Assembly: GCA_031552735.1 (NCBI GenBank)
Contig: JAVBMF010000004.1
Coordinates: 1 to 64,000 of the forward strand
Reading direction: 5' to 3'
DNA length: 64,000 bases
Source of the DNA: JAVBUY01 sp031552735
Lineage (GTDB): Bacteria > Bacillota > Clostridia > Christensenellales > Aristaeellaceae
The translations under genes and the position numbers were made by a program. Shown one piece after another: positions 45,941 to 53,330 of this stretch; the first letter of the stretch is position 1, and every line of letters begins with the position of its first letter. The notes under the pieces were generated by a model. The model was not told the origin of the DNA and searched no databases. It saw nothing but the letters and a program-made list of their open reading frames with translations.

Positions 45941-46024
45941 AGGCCGTCGATAAACACCCATCTGCATTGTCGGCACAGCGCTCCGCTTGCGGTCGCCTAG
46001 CATAGGGGCATTTCTCAACAGCCT
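45941..46024. mobile_element. Small MITE-like element with imperfect terminal repeats
   Basis: AGGCCGTCGATAAA at the left and TTTCTCAACAGCCT at the right are inverted repeats (11 of 14 matching) around 56 bases with no gene. It sits right behind queA. Different from the element at 15.6 kb. Confidence 0.4.
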
Positions 46025-46045
46025 GACTTTTTTTGATGCGTTTAA

Positions 46046-46070
46046 GTCACCCAGCAGGGCGGCTTTTTTT
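46046..46070 (+). terminator. Terminator of the ruv-queA transcript
   Basis: GTCACCC/GGGCGGC stem (one mismatch, one G-T pair), loop AGCA, then seven T. The T-tract runs into the stop codon of the convergent gene. Confidence 0.65.
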
Positions 46071-46422
46071 ACGCCTTCTTGGTGGTGCGGCGCTTCACCG
46101 GCTCGGTGGCGTCCTTCACTTGCCTGTCCAGCTCGATCTGTTCGCCCGCGTCTTGGCTTACGAACAGCGCGTCCTCTTCCTCGTCCTGCTGCTGGATATC
46201 TTGATCCAACAGTCTGGCTTTTTCATAGGCCGCCGTGTCACCCATCGGCAGGAAGCCGACGTAGAGCAGACCGATGACGCCAAGAAAGAAGCCGATCCAG
46301 AAATATTGACGGAAATAAGCCTTTTTGTCCGCCAGTTTATAGGCAAGCACACCAAAGAGCAACGCCTGCGCTAGCCAGCCCAGCAGAATGAACGCCACAT
46401 ACATCTCGGCAAACAGTTTCAT
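46069..46422 (-). CDS. Small membrane protein of unknown function
   Basis: Not recognised. 117 residues: two TM helices (about 6-28 and 40-58) and an acidic then basic cytoplasmic tail ('QQQDEEEDALF', ending 'KRRTTKKA'). The ATG has AAAGGAGG 8 bases upstream, and its first bases overlap the stop of the GtrA-like gene, so it is translated with it. Confidence 0.75.
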   Translation of the reverse strand: MKLFAEMYVAFILLGWLAQALLFGVLAYKLADKKAYFRQYFWIGFFLGVIGLLYVGFLPMGDTAAYEKARLLDQDIQQQDEEEDALFVSQDAGEQIELDRQVKDATEPVKRRTTKKA

Positions 46423-46853
46423 ATCCCATTCCTCCTTTGCGTGTACGCCTTCTTCGGCTTGAGCCGAAAGATCACAAACTTGCACAGCGAGAAGTCTAAC
46501 ACAAAATTCAGTACCATCTTGGTGGCCTTGGCAACCGTCTCATTCCAGCCCAAGCCAACCAGCCACACGATGAACTGCGCGCCCACCGGCGTCGCGACCA
46601 GATAGTACAGGCCATAGATCGCCATGCCCAGCGCGACGTTGTTGCTGGCGCCAAACGTATACTTGCGGTTGAGCGTGTAGTTGAACAGGCAGGACAGCAC
46701 CACGGACAGTACCTCGGCGGGCACCAGCATGTTCGGCTGGGGGAACGCCCAGCGCAGCAGCTCGAACGACCCCAGTTCGATGATGCCCGCGCCCAGACTG
46801 AAGAACACAAACTTGAGGAATTGCAGCGCGTGGTCTTTGAAGGTCATGTGCAT
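46419..46853 (-). CDS. GtrA-like membrane protein
   Basis: A 144-residue four-helix GtrA-family protein: 'LKFVFFSLGAGIIELGSFELL', split by helix ends, 'LSCLFNYTLNRKYTFG', and 'NFVLDFSLCKFVIF' at the end. It probably takes part in lipid-linked sugar movement. Several in-frame ATGs exist; the one with GAGGTG about 8 bases upstream is used. Second GtrA homologue in the window; forms a two-gene operon inserted between queA and tgt on the opposite strand. Confidence 0.85.
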   Translation of the reverse strand: MHMTFKDHALQFLKFVFFSLGAGIIELGSFELLRWAFPQPNMLVPAEVLSVVLSCLFNYTLNRKYTFGASNNVALGMAIYGLYYLVATPVGAQFIVWLVGLGWNETVAKATKMVLNFVLDFSLCKFVIFRLKPKKAYTQRRNGI

Positions 46854-46887
46854 CGGATTACACCTCATGATATCAAATGATAGGGGA

Positions 46888-46916
46888 ATTGTACCGCGCG
46901 GCGGAACAAAACACAA
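46888..46916 (-). promoter_or_regulatory. Promoter of the GtrA-like pair
   Basis: On the minus strand: TTGTGT, 17 bases, TACAAT, about 35 bases upstream of the start. Confidence 0.5.
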
Positions 46917-46945
46917 GCGGGCTTTTTTTGTGCGGCTGTATGGTG

Positions 46946-46951
46946 TATACT
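46946..46951 (+). promoter_or_regulatory. Possible -10 box of the tgt gene
   Basis: TATACT about 32 bases upstream of tgt; no good -35 box (only a T-run) is seen. Confidence 0.35.
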
Positions 46952-46982
46952 ACACCTTGCATCACAGTCAAAAGGAGACACC

Positions 46983-48110
46983 ATGTCCAAAGCACTGTCA
47001 TTTACGTTGCACAAAACCGACGACCGCACCGCCGCGCGCCGCGCCACGGTGTCCACGCCGCACGGCGATATCCAGACGCCGGTATTCATGCCGGTGGGCA
47101 CGCAGGCAACGGTCAAGGCCATGACCCCGCGCGAGATGGACGAAATCGGCACGCAGATTCTGCTGTCCAACACCTATCACCTGCACCTGCGCCCCGGCGA
47201 GGAGTTGGTCAAGGAGGCGGGCGGACTGCACAAGTTCATGGCCTGGCCCAAGCCGATCCTGACCGACAGCGGCGGATTTCAGGTGTTTTCGCTGGCCGGG
47301 CTGCGCAAGATCAAGGAAGAGGGAGTGGCCTTCCAGTCGCATCTGGACGGCAGTCGCCGCTTCATCGCGCCGGAGGACGCCATGCGCATACAGGAAGCGT
47401 TGGGCGCAGACATCATCATGGCGTTCGACGTGTGCTCGCCATACCCTTGCGATCGCGATACCGCCAAACAGGCGATGGAGCGCACGCACCGCTGGGCGGC
47501 GCGCTGCAAGGCGTCGCACACGCGTGAGGATCAGGCACTGTTTGGCATCGTGCAGGGTGCGTTCGACGCCGACCTGCGCGTGGAAAGTGCGAAAACGCTG
47601 GCCGATATGGACTTTCCCGGCTATGGCATCGGCGGGCTGAGCGTTGGCGAGCCCAAGCCGCAGATGTACGACATGCTGGAGGCCATCATGCCGCACATGC
47701 CGACCGATAAGCCGCGCTACCTCATGGGCGTGGGCAGCCCGGATTGCCTGGTCGAGGGCGTCAAACGCGGGGTGGACATGTTCGACTGCGTGCTGGCTAC
47801 GCGGGTCGCGCGAAACGGCACGATCTTTACGGACACCGGTCGACTGGTCATCAAGAACGCGACGTATGCGCGCGACTTCCGCCCGCTGGACGAAACCTGC
47901 GATTGCTACGCCTGCCGCAACTTCTCGCGCGCGTACATCCGCCATCTGTTCAAGGCGCAGGAGATTACCGGCGCGCGTTTGGCGTCGATCCACAACCTGC
48001 GCTACCTGATGCACCTGATGGAGCGCATCCGCGCCGCCATAGACGCCGGAACATACGCGGACTTTGCGCGCGACTTTATGGCGGGCTATGACACCACGCG
48101 CAATTTTTGA
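46983..48110 (+). CDS. tgt: tRNA-guanine transglycosylase
   Basis: Swaps guanine 34 for preQ1 in tRNAs with GUN anticodons. The 375-residue protein is full length: 'PVFMPVGTQATVK', 'LSNTYHLHLRPG', catalytic Asp region 'ILTDSGGFQVFSL', 'GGLSVGEP', 'DMFDCVLATRVARNGT' and the zinc site 'CDCYACRNF...H'. AAAGGAG precedes the ATG. It works with QueA in the queuosine pathway. Confidence 0.98.
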   Translation: MSKALSFTLHKTDDRTAARRATVSTPHGDIQTPVFMPVGTQATVKAMTPREMDEIGTQILLSNTYHLHLRPGEELVKEAGGLHKFMAWPKPILTDSGGFQVFSLAGLRKIKEEGVAFQSHLDGSRRFIAPEDAMRIQEALGADIIMAFDVCSPYPCDRDTAKQAMERTHRWAARCKASHTREDQALFGIVQGAFDADLRVESAKTLADMDFPGYGIGGLSVGEPKPQMYDMLEAIMPHMPTDKPRYLMGVGSPDCLVEGVKRGVDMFDCVLATRVARNGTIFTDTGRLVIKNATYARDFRPLDETCDCYACRNFSRAYIRHLFKAQEITGARLASIHNLRYLMHLMERIRAAIDAGTYADFARDFMAGYDTTRNF

Positions 48111-48121
48111 CAAAGCAGGGC

Positions 48122-48150
48122 TTGTTTTCCTAAGAAAAGCACAGTATAAT
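48122..48150 (+). promoter_or_regulatory. Promoter of yajC
   Basis: TTGTTT, 17 bases, TATAAT, 33 bases before the yajC start and just after the tgt stop. Confidence 0.65.
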
Positions 48151-48183
48151 CAGCATAGACTTGAAAGGCGGTGTAAGAAAAAT

Positions 48184-48543
48184 ATGTTCAATCCGGTGTT
48201 TATGTTTCTGACCGAGGCCGCGCCTGCCGCGGGCCCGGACAATGCCATGGGCAGCATGGTGATGCAGATCGCGATGATGGCGGCGATCTTTGCGGTGTTC
48301 TACTTCCTGCTGATCCGTCCGCAGCGCAAGAAGGACAAGGCCGCGAAGGACATGCTGTCCAAGCTGGGCAACGGCGACCGCGTGTGCACCATCGGCGGCA
48401 TCTATGGCACCATTATCGCGGTCAAGGACGACACGCTGACGCTGGCCGTCGGCCCCGACAAGACCAAGATGGTGTTTGCGCGCTGGGCGATCCGCAACAA
48501 GGACGAGAGCGCGATCTCCAACGATTCCGAGGCGCTAAACTAA
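48184..48543 (+). CDS. yajC: Preprotein translocase subunit YajC
   Basis: Small single-span protein of the SecDF-YajC complex that assists SecYEG. 119 residues: TM about 22-42, the family motif 'YFLLIRPQRKKDK', then 'LGNGDRVCTIGGIYGTI'. The ATG with AAAGGCGGTG upstream is used. A terminator follows, so it is separated from secDF by about 7 kb of other genes. Confidence 0.95.
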   Translation: MFNPVFMFLTEAAPAAGPDNAMGSMVMQIAMMAAIFAVFYFLLIRPQRKKDKAAKDMLSKLGNGDRVCTIGGIYGTIIAVKDDTLTLAVGPDKTKMVFARWAIRNKDESAISNDSEALN

Positions 48544-48552
48544 CTGCATTGT

Positions 48553-48584
48553 AAGAAGGAGCTGGAGACAGCTTCTTTTTTCTT
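48553..48584 (+). terminator. Terminator after yajC
   Basis: AAGAA-GG-AGCTG/CAGCTTCTT stem with a two-base bulge, loop GAGA, then a T-rich run. Confidence 0.75.
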
Positions 48585-48604
48585 GCGAAAATTTCCCGCT
48601 TGAT

Positions 48605-48635
48605 GCAACCTTTGGGTAGACTGGATGATCCTATA
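48605..48635 (+). promoter_or_regulatory. Possible ECF-type autoregulated promoter
   Basis: TGCAACCTTT resembles the AAC-centred -35 element of many ECF sigma factors and lies about 75 bases upstream of the sigma gene. A matching -10 is less clear (GATCCTATA region). Tentative. Confidence 0.3.
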
Positions 48636-48679
48636 TAGCGTAAGATCGATCTTCAATGCAGCGCGAAGGGAGGCAGGAT

Positions 48680-49153
48680 ATGACCAAGGCAGAGTTTACC
48701 GAGCGCGTCGTGGGCATGCAGGCGACGCTCTATCGGGTATCGACCACACTGCTGGCGCAGTTGTGCGACCGCGAGGACGCGGTGCAATCCTGCATCGAAA
48801 AGGCATGGCAATCGCGGCACAAGCTGCGCGACGACCGTGCGCTGCAGGCGTGGGTGGTGCGCATTCTCATCCACGAATGTTACGCGCTGCTGAAAAAACG
48901 CAAGAGGGAGCTGCCCATGGAGCAGCTGCCCGAACGCACCACCGAGCCAGACGCGCATCCTGAGCTCTACCGGCATGTCACCGCGCTGCCGGACAAATAC
49001 CGCATGCCGGTGGTGCTGCACTATATGGAGGGCTACGCCATCGAGGAGATTGCGCGCATCTTGGCGCGCCCTAAGGGCACGATCAAGTCGCAGCTCTATC
49101 GCGGCAGAGCCCTGCTAAAAGACGCGCTGCGCGGAGAGGAGGCCGACGCATGA
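48680..49153 (+). CDS. ECF-type RNA polymerase sigma factor
   Basis: A 157-residue sigma factor with regions 2 and 4 only. Region 2: 'LAQLCDREDAVQSCIEKAWQS' across its helices; region 4: 'ALPDKYRMPVVLHYMEGYAIEEIARILARPKGTIKSQL', a typical promoter-recognition helix-turn-helix in two parts. The internal ATG is chosen as it follows GGGAGG by 7 bases. It overlaps the next gene (ATGA), whose product is its probable membrane anti-sigma partner. Confidence 0.9.
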   Translation: MTKAEFTERVVGMQATLYRVSTTLLAQLCDREDAVQSCIEKAWQSRHKLRDDRALQAWVVRILIHECYALLKKRKRELPMEQLPERTTEPDAHPELYRHVTALPDKYRMPVVLHYMEGYAIEEIARILARPKGTIKSQLYRGRALLKDALRGEEADA

Positions 49154-51165
49154 AACAAACACAGTGGCAAGCGATGTACGGCAGCGTGCCGGATAGCTTC
49201 GAGCGGCGTGTGGCCTTGACCCTGCGCGGCATCGAGGAGGGAAAACCAGTGAAACGATTGACCTTGCGCACGGTGCTGATCACCGCGCTGATTCTGGTAT
49301 TGCTGGCCATCGTGGCCTACGCGGCGATTGCGATTCCAAGCATCCGCGACATTTATTCCGAGTGGTATGGACAGGACAACGAAACCACGCAGCTGCTGGG
49401 CGAGCAGACAGCGCAGGCGCCCAACCAGACCTTTGAGCTGGACGATGTGACCATCACGCTAACCGAAGTGATCTTCGACGGCAACACGCTGTATTCCACC
49501 GGTGTGGTCAAAGCCAAGGAAGGGCGTGACATCGTGTTGCTGCCCCCGCCCGACTATAGCCCGCGCGATATCGCGTTCGTTGATACCATGCGCGGAGAAG
49601 TGGCGCCCGATGGTGCACCCAGCTACGCCGAGCTGGCCGCGCAAAAGAACGCTCGGCTGGTGTATTCCAACGTGTGGATCGAGGCCGAGGGCGGCAGCGG
49701 CAGCTACATGAATGACGCGATGCCGCTAAGCGACGGCACGTATCAATTCATCAACGAGTTTGACGACGTGACGGTGCGCGACGGGCGCATCGCTGTGACA
49801 GTTGAGGCCATGCAATACGACGTGACCGACGAGCACGTGAGAGTGGAGGGCACTGAGGACCGGCAGAAGTGGCAGATATCTATTCCGGCCATTGCGGAGG
49901 CGATCATCACGCCCGAGCCGACAGACGTGCCGCCCACGCCCATGCCGGCGGCCATGCAGAGCGAGGCGCTGCGCGTGATCGGCGAGAGCGAGAACGGCTG
50001 GGTCGGCGGGCCCTTCCGCGAGAAGTGGCCCCAGGAGCCGGTGCTGTATGTGGACAACCCACTCGCCGAGGAACTTGTGATGTCGATAGGCGCCGAGCAG
50101 TGGGTAGACCTGCCGGAATGGGACGTGATGTCGCTGCACACCACCGACGACCTGAAAGGACTCATGGCGGCGGGCAAGCTGGCAGATTTGTCCGGCGATC
50201 TGGCGCTGATGGACGAGGTGAACAAGATGTTCCCCACGATCCGTGACGCAGTGATGCACGAGGGCAAGCTTTACGCGATTCCGGTGTTTATCAGCGGCGA
50301 GTTTTTCTCCGCCGGATTGCTGGGCAGCGAGGTGGATGGCTGGACGCAATACGGGCTGACCGAAGCCGACCTTCCAGGTTCATTCGAGCAGCTGTGCGAT
50401 TTCATCGTGCGCTGGATGCAGCGCCCGGCGGAGCAGCGCAAGGGTGCGATTCTGTTTCCCAACGGCGTGCGCCATACGTTGCTGGACCCACTGCTGGATC
50501 AGTATGTGGTGGCGCAGGCGATGAGCGGGCAGCCGCTGACATTCGACACGCCGGAGTTTCGGCGGCTATTGGCTGCTATGCGCACAGCGGCCGACGCGGC
50601 CAAGGTGGAAAAACGCGGCAACGTGGATTTTTCGCTGTTCCATGTGACGCCAAGCGCGATTCAAAACGCGCCGCGCGTGCTGCCCAAGCGCCTGACGCCG
50701 GACGCGCCGATTCGCTATGATGCGCGCATGACCGTGCTGGTGGTCAATGCCGACAGCCCGCGCAAAGATCAGGCCATGCGATATGTGGCCAGCGCATTCG
50801 ATTTCATCGCGCAGCGCAGCCGGAACAAAGCGGAATTTTACGAAGGACTGACCTCCGCCGATCTGCCAGGCACGCCGCTGGAGGAAGTCTTGGCCGTGCA
50901 GCGCGAGGAGGGGGAGAGCGAGGAGGATTTGGCGAAAATCGCAAAGACCTATCAGCCCGAAGTGATCCCGGACAGCGAACTGATCGCGTATCAGCAAAAC
51001 ATCGCGCCGTATCTGGTCTTTCCGCAACATCCTGTGTACCGCCGCACGACGGAGGGCTGGCATGCGATGAACGATCTGAGAAATCAGTATCTGGCGGGCG
51101 ACCTGGATGACGCGGCGTTCATCGTAGCGCTGAACGCGCTGGTGGCTCAATACGCCGACAACTAA
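49150..51165 (+). CDS. Membrane anti-sigma-like (DUF4179-type) protein with fused solute-binding-like domain
   Basis: Probable regulator of the preceding ECF sigma factor. 671 residues: a cytoplasmic N-tail (1-39), one TM helix (41-62), a DUF4179-like extracellular domain (about 63-250, with 'LDDVTITLTEVIFDGNTLY'), a Pro-rich linker (254-268) and a C-terminal half (about 272-671) that resembles family-1 ABC solute-binding proteins: 'WDVMSLHTTDDLKGLMAAGKL', split as strand and helix, 'ADLSGDLALM', 'EGKLYAIPVFISGEF'. DUF4179 anti-sigma proteins normally stop after the first extracellular domain, so the second looks like an added ligand sensor. GAGGAGG precedes the ATG, which overlaps the sigma stop codon. 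Confidence 0.78.
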   Translation: MKQTQWQAMYGSVPDSFERRVALTLRGIEEGKPVKRLTLRTVLITALILVLLAIVAYAAIAIPSIRDIYSEWYGQDNETTQLLGEQTAQAPNQTFELDDVTITLTEVIFDGNTLYSTGVVKAKEGRDIVLLPPPDYSPRDIAFVDTMRGEVAPDGAPSYAELAAQKNARLVYSNVWIEAEGGSGSYMNDAMPLSDGTYQFINEFDDVTVRDGRIAVTVEAMQYDVTDEHVRVEGTEDRQKWQISIPAIAEAIITPEPTDVPPTPMPAAMQSEALRVIGESENGWVGGPFREKWPQEPVLYVDNPLAEELVMSIGAEQWVDLPEWDVMSLHTTDDLKGLMAAGKLADLSGDLALMDEVNKMFPTIRDAVMHEGKLYAIPVFISGEFFSAGLLGSEVDGWTQYGLTEADLPGSFEQLCDFIVRWMQRPAEQRKGAILFPNGVRHTLLDPLLDQYVVAQAMSGQPLTFDTPEFRRLLAAMRTAADAAKVEKRGNVDFSLFHVTPSAIQNAPRVLPKRLTPDAPIRYDARMTVLVVNADSPRKDQAMRYVASAFDFIAQRSRNKAEFYEGLTSADLPGTPLEEVLAVQREEGESEEDLAKIAKTYQPEVIPDSELIAYQQNIAPYLVFPQHPVYRRTTEGWHAMNDLRNQYLAGDLDDAAFIVALNALVAQYADN

Positions 51166-51176
51166 CCGCCCCGTAT

Positions 51177-51229
51177 AAACCCTCCTTGCGCCGCATACGC
51201 TGAACCATGATGCGGACAGGAGGGTTTTT
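51177..51229 (+). terminator. Terminator hairpin whose 3' arm carries the next gene's ribosome site
   Basis: AAACCCTCCT pairs perfectly with AGGAGGGTTT, with an inner CCGCAT/ATGCGG stem, and TTTTT follows directly. The AGGAGG in the 3' arm is also the Shine-Dalgarno of the gene that starts one base later. Confidence 0.8.
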
Positions 51230-51655
51230 ATGCGCAGTTCTGAACTCTTTTCATCCAATTACAGAAGCCGCACCGGCAAGACGCCGATTACCCGGGGGCT
51301 GGTCAAGGGGCTGATCTACGCGGTGGCGCTGACACTGATCAGCATCGTGCTGTTCGCGCTGATCATGCGCGCGCTCAAGCCCAGCGACATCATTGTGTCG
51401 GTGTTTAACCAAATGCTCAAGCTGGCCGCCATTTTGGTGGGCGTGTGGATGGGCGTGGGGCGCGGCGGCGCGAACGGCGCGTCACGCGGGGCACTGATCG
51501 GGCTTGCCTACATGGCGCTGGGTGTGGGGCTGTATGCGCTGCTCAGCAAGCAGCCGCTGTCCTGGCTGGCGTATCTGGCCGATCTGGGCATGGGTTTCGC
51601 GGCGGGCGGACTGTCCGGTCTGGTGGTGTCCAACCTGTCGCCCAGCACAAAGTAG
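51230..51655 (+). CDS. TIGR04086 (YrzE-like) membrane protein
   Basis: A 141-residue protein with four TM helices. Family features: 'RGLVKGLIYAVALTL', 'GVWMGVGRGGANGASRGALIG', and 'GMGFAAGGLSGLVVSNL'. Members sit between yajC and secDF in Bacillus (yrzE) and beside SCIFF loci in Clostridia, exactly as here. Function unknown. Its ribosome site is buried in a terminator-like hairpin. Confidence 0.85.
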   Translation: MRSSELFSSNYRSRTGKTPITRGLVKGLIYAVALTLISIVLFALIMRALKPSDIIVSVFNQMLKLAAILVGVWMGVGRGGANGASRGALIGLAYMALGVGLYALLSKQPLSWLAYLADLGMGFAAGGLSGLVVSNLSPSTK

Positions 51656-51658
51656 GCA

Positions 51659-51687
51659 TTGCATCCACACAAAAGATCGTGTATAAT
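51659..51687 (+). promoter_or_regulatory. Promoter of the SCIFF precursor
   Basis: TTGCAT, 17 bases, TATAAT, 40 bases before the small gene. Confidence 0.75.
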
Positions 51688-51726
51688 CTACGGTTGTACA
51701 CTACATATCGCTAGGGGGAAACACCG

Positions 51727-51876
51727 ATGAAGCATATTCAAACCGTACAGAAACCCTGCCTGAAGGAGAGCCTCCAGCATGGTGGCTGCGGCGAGTGCCA
51801 GGCGTCCTGCCAGTCCGCCTGCAAGACCTCGTGCACCGTGGCGAACCAGTCCTGCCAACACAAGCAAGACAAGTAA
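51727..51876 (+). CDS. scfA: SCIFF ranthipeptide precursor (seven-cysteine variant)
   Basis: A 49-residue ribosomal peptide. The leader 'MKHIQTVQK' and the core 'CGECQASCQSACKTSC' followed by 'TVANQSC' match the 'six cysteines in forty-five residues' family found throughout Clostridia, modified by a partner radical SAM enzyme that forms Cys thioethers. Cysteines are C11, C21, C24, C28, C32, C36 and C43; the last six are the family set and C11 is extra. C32 and T37, the pair I recall as thioether-linked in a clostridial homologue, are both present. AGGGGGAAA lies upstream. A terminator separates it from the maturase gene. Confidence 0.95.
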   Translation: MKHIQTVQKPCLKESLQHGGCGECQASCQSACKTSCTVANQSCQHKQDK

Positions 51877-51891
51877 CAAATTGGTTGAAAG

Positions 51892-51923
51892 CCCGGGCGG
51901 TGTCGTACGTCGCCCGGGTTTTT
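51892..51923 (+). terminator. Terminator/attenuator between SCIFF peptide and maturase
   Basis: CCCGGGCG/CGCCCGGG stem with an 11-base loop followed by TTTTT. It would give much more peptide mRNA than maturase mRNA. Confidence 0.85.
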
Positions 51924-51966
51924 CCTGTATATTTTGTGGACAAGCATCAACAAGGAGGCTTCTCTT

Positions 51967-53328
51967 TTGATACACACCTTTACATCCTGCGGGCAAACCC
52001 TGGCGCTAGACGTGGGATCGGGCGCGCTGCATGTGCTGGATGAGCTGGCCTGGCGCGTGTTGACGCTGCGCGAAGAGGGCAAGACGCGCGATGCGATCAT
52101 CGCCGCGCTGCCCGAAAGCGATGCGGCGGATATCGACGACGTGCTGGCCGAGCTGGCCGAGCTGACCGCGATGGGGCAACTGGGTGCGCCCGACGGCTAT
52201 GAGGATGTCGATCTGTCGCTGAAGGCCGGTGTGGTCAAGGCGATGTGCCTGCACGCCGCGCACGACTGCAACCTGCGCTGCCAATACTGCTTTGCCGCCA
52301 CCGGCGACTTTGCAATGGGCAAGCGCTGCCTGCTTTCCCACGAAGTCGGCAAGGCTGCGCTGGATTGGCTGGTGGCGCACAGCGGCAGCCGCACCAATCT
52401 GGAGGTGGATTTCTTCGGCGGCGAGCCGCTGATGAATCTGCCGGTGGTGAGGCGGCTGGTCGCCTATGGCCGCGAGCTGGAAAAGCAGCACAATAAGAAA
52501 TTCCTGTTTACCATCACCACCAACGGCGTCGCGCTGGATGACGATGCGATCGCCTTCATCAACGCTGAGATGCACAATGTCGTGCTGTCCATCGACGGTC
52601 GCCCCGAGGTGCACGACCGCATGCGCCCGACGGTCAACGGCAAGGGCAGCTATGCGCTGATCGCGCCCAAGGCCAAGAAGCTGGCCGATGCGCGCGGGCA
52701 AAAGCAATACTATGTGCGCGGCACATTCTCCGCGCACAATCTGGACTTTGGCGAGGACGTGCTGTATCTGGCTGATCAGGGTTTTGAGCAGTTGTCGGTG
52801 GAGCCGGTGGTCGCAGATCCGGCGGTGGATTACGCCATCCGCCCCGAGATGGTGCCGCAGATTCAGGCTGAATATGAGCGGCTGGCACGCATCTATCTGG
52901 CGCGCCGACAGGGCGAGGGCGACCAGTGGTTCAACTTCTTTCACTTCATGGTGGATGTGTCCGGCGGCCCGTGCCTCAAGAAACGGCTAACCGGCTGCGG
53001 CGCGGGCAACGAGTATGTCGCCGTGACGCCAGAGGGCGACCTCTATCCCTGCCACCAGTTCGTGGGGCGCGAGGGATACAGGATGGGCAGCGTGCTGGAC
53101 GGTACCTTTGACCAAACCATGCAGCAGGTGTTCGCGGAGAACCATGTGCTCAACAAGCCGACGTGCAGTCAGTGCTGGGCGAAGTTCTTTTGCTCCGGTG
53201 GGTGCGCTGCCAACGCGCAGGCGTTTCATGGCAACATCACCGAACCGTATGAGATGGAGTGCCAATTGCAGCGCAAGCGTCTGGAATGCGCGCTGGCGAT
53301 CTGGGTGACGGAGCGGGGAGGCGTTTGA
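51967..53328 (+). CDS. scfB: SCIFF maturase, radical SAM/SPASM enzyme
   Basis: Modifies the adjacent Cys-rich peptide by forming thioether bonds. 453 residues: an N-terminal peptide-recognition (RRE-like) region (1-85), the radical SAM core with the [4Fe-4S] motif C101-x3-C105-x2-C108 ('CNLRCQYC') and 'FFGGEPLMN', then a SPASM domain with many cysteines ('CGAGNEYVAVTPEGDLYPC', 'CSQCWAKFFCSGGC', 'MEC') for two extra clusters. The TTG start has AGGAGG 8 bases upstream; a longer ATG frame begins before that site and is rejected. The DUF6020 gene starts 2 bases after the stop. Confidence 0.95.
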   Translation: MIHTFTSCGQTLALDVGSGALHVLDELAWRVLTLREEGKTRDAIIAALPESDAADIDDVLAELAELTAMGQLGAPDGYEDVDLSLKAGVVKAMCLHAAHDCNLRCQYCFAATGDFAMGKRCLLSHEVGKAALDWLVAHSGSRTNLEVDFFGGEPLMNLPVVRRLVAYGRELEKQHNKKFLFTITTNGVALDDDAIAFINAEMHNVVLSIDGRPEVHDRMRPTVNGKGSYALIAPKAKKLADARGQKQYYVRGTFSAHNLDFGEDVLYLADQGFEQLSVEPVVADPAVDYAIRPEMVPQIQAEYERLARIYLARRQGEGDQWFNFFHFMVDVSGGPCLKKRLTGCGAGNEYVAVTPEGDLYPCHQFVGREGYRMGSVLDGTFDQTMQQVFAENHVLNKPTCSQCWAKFFCSGGCAANAQAFHGNITEPYEMECQLQRKRLECALAIWVTERGGV

Positions 53329-53330
53329 TC

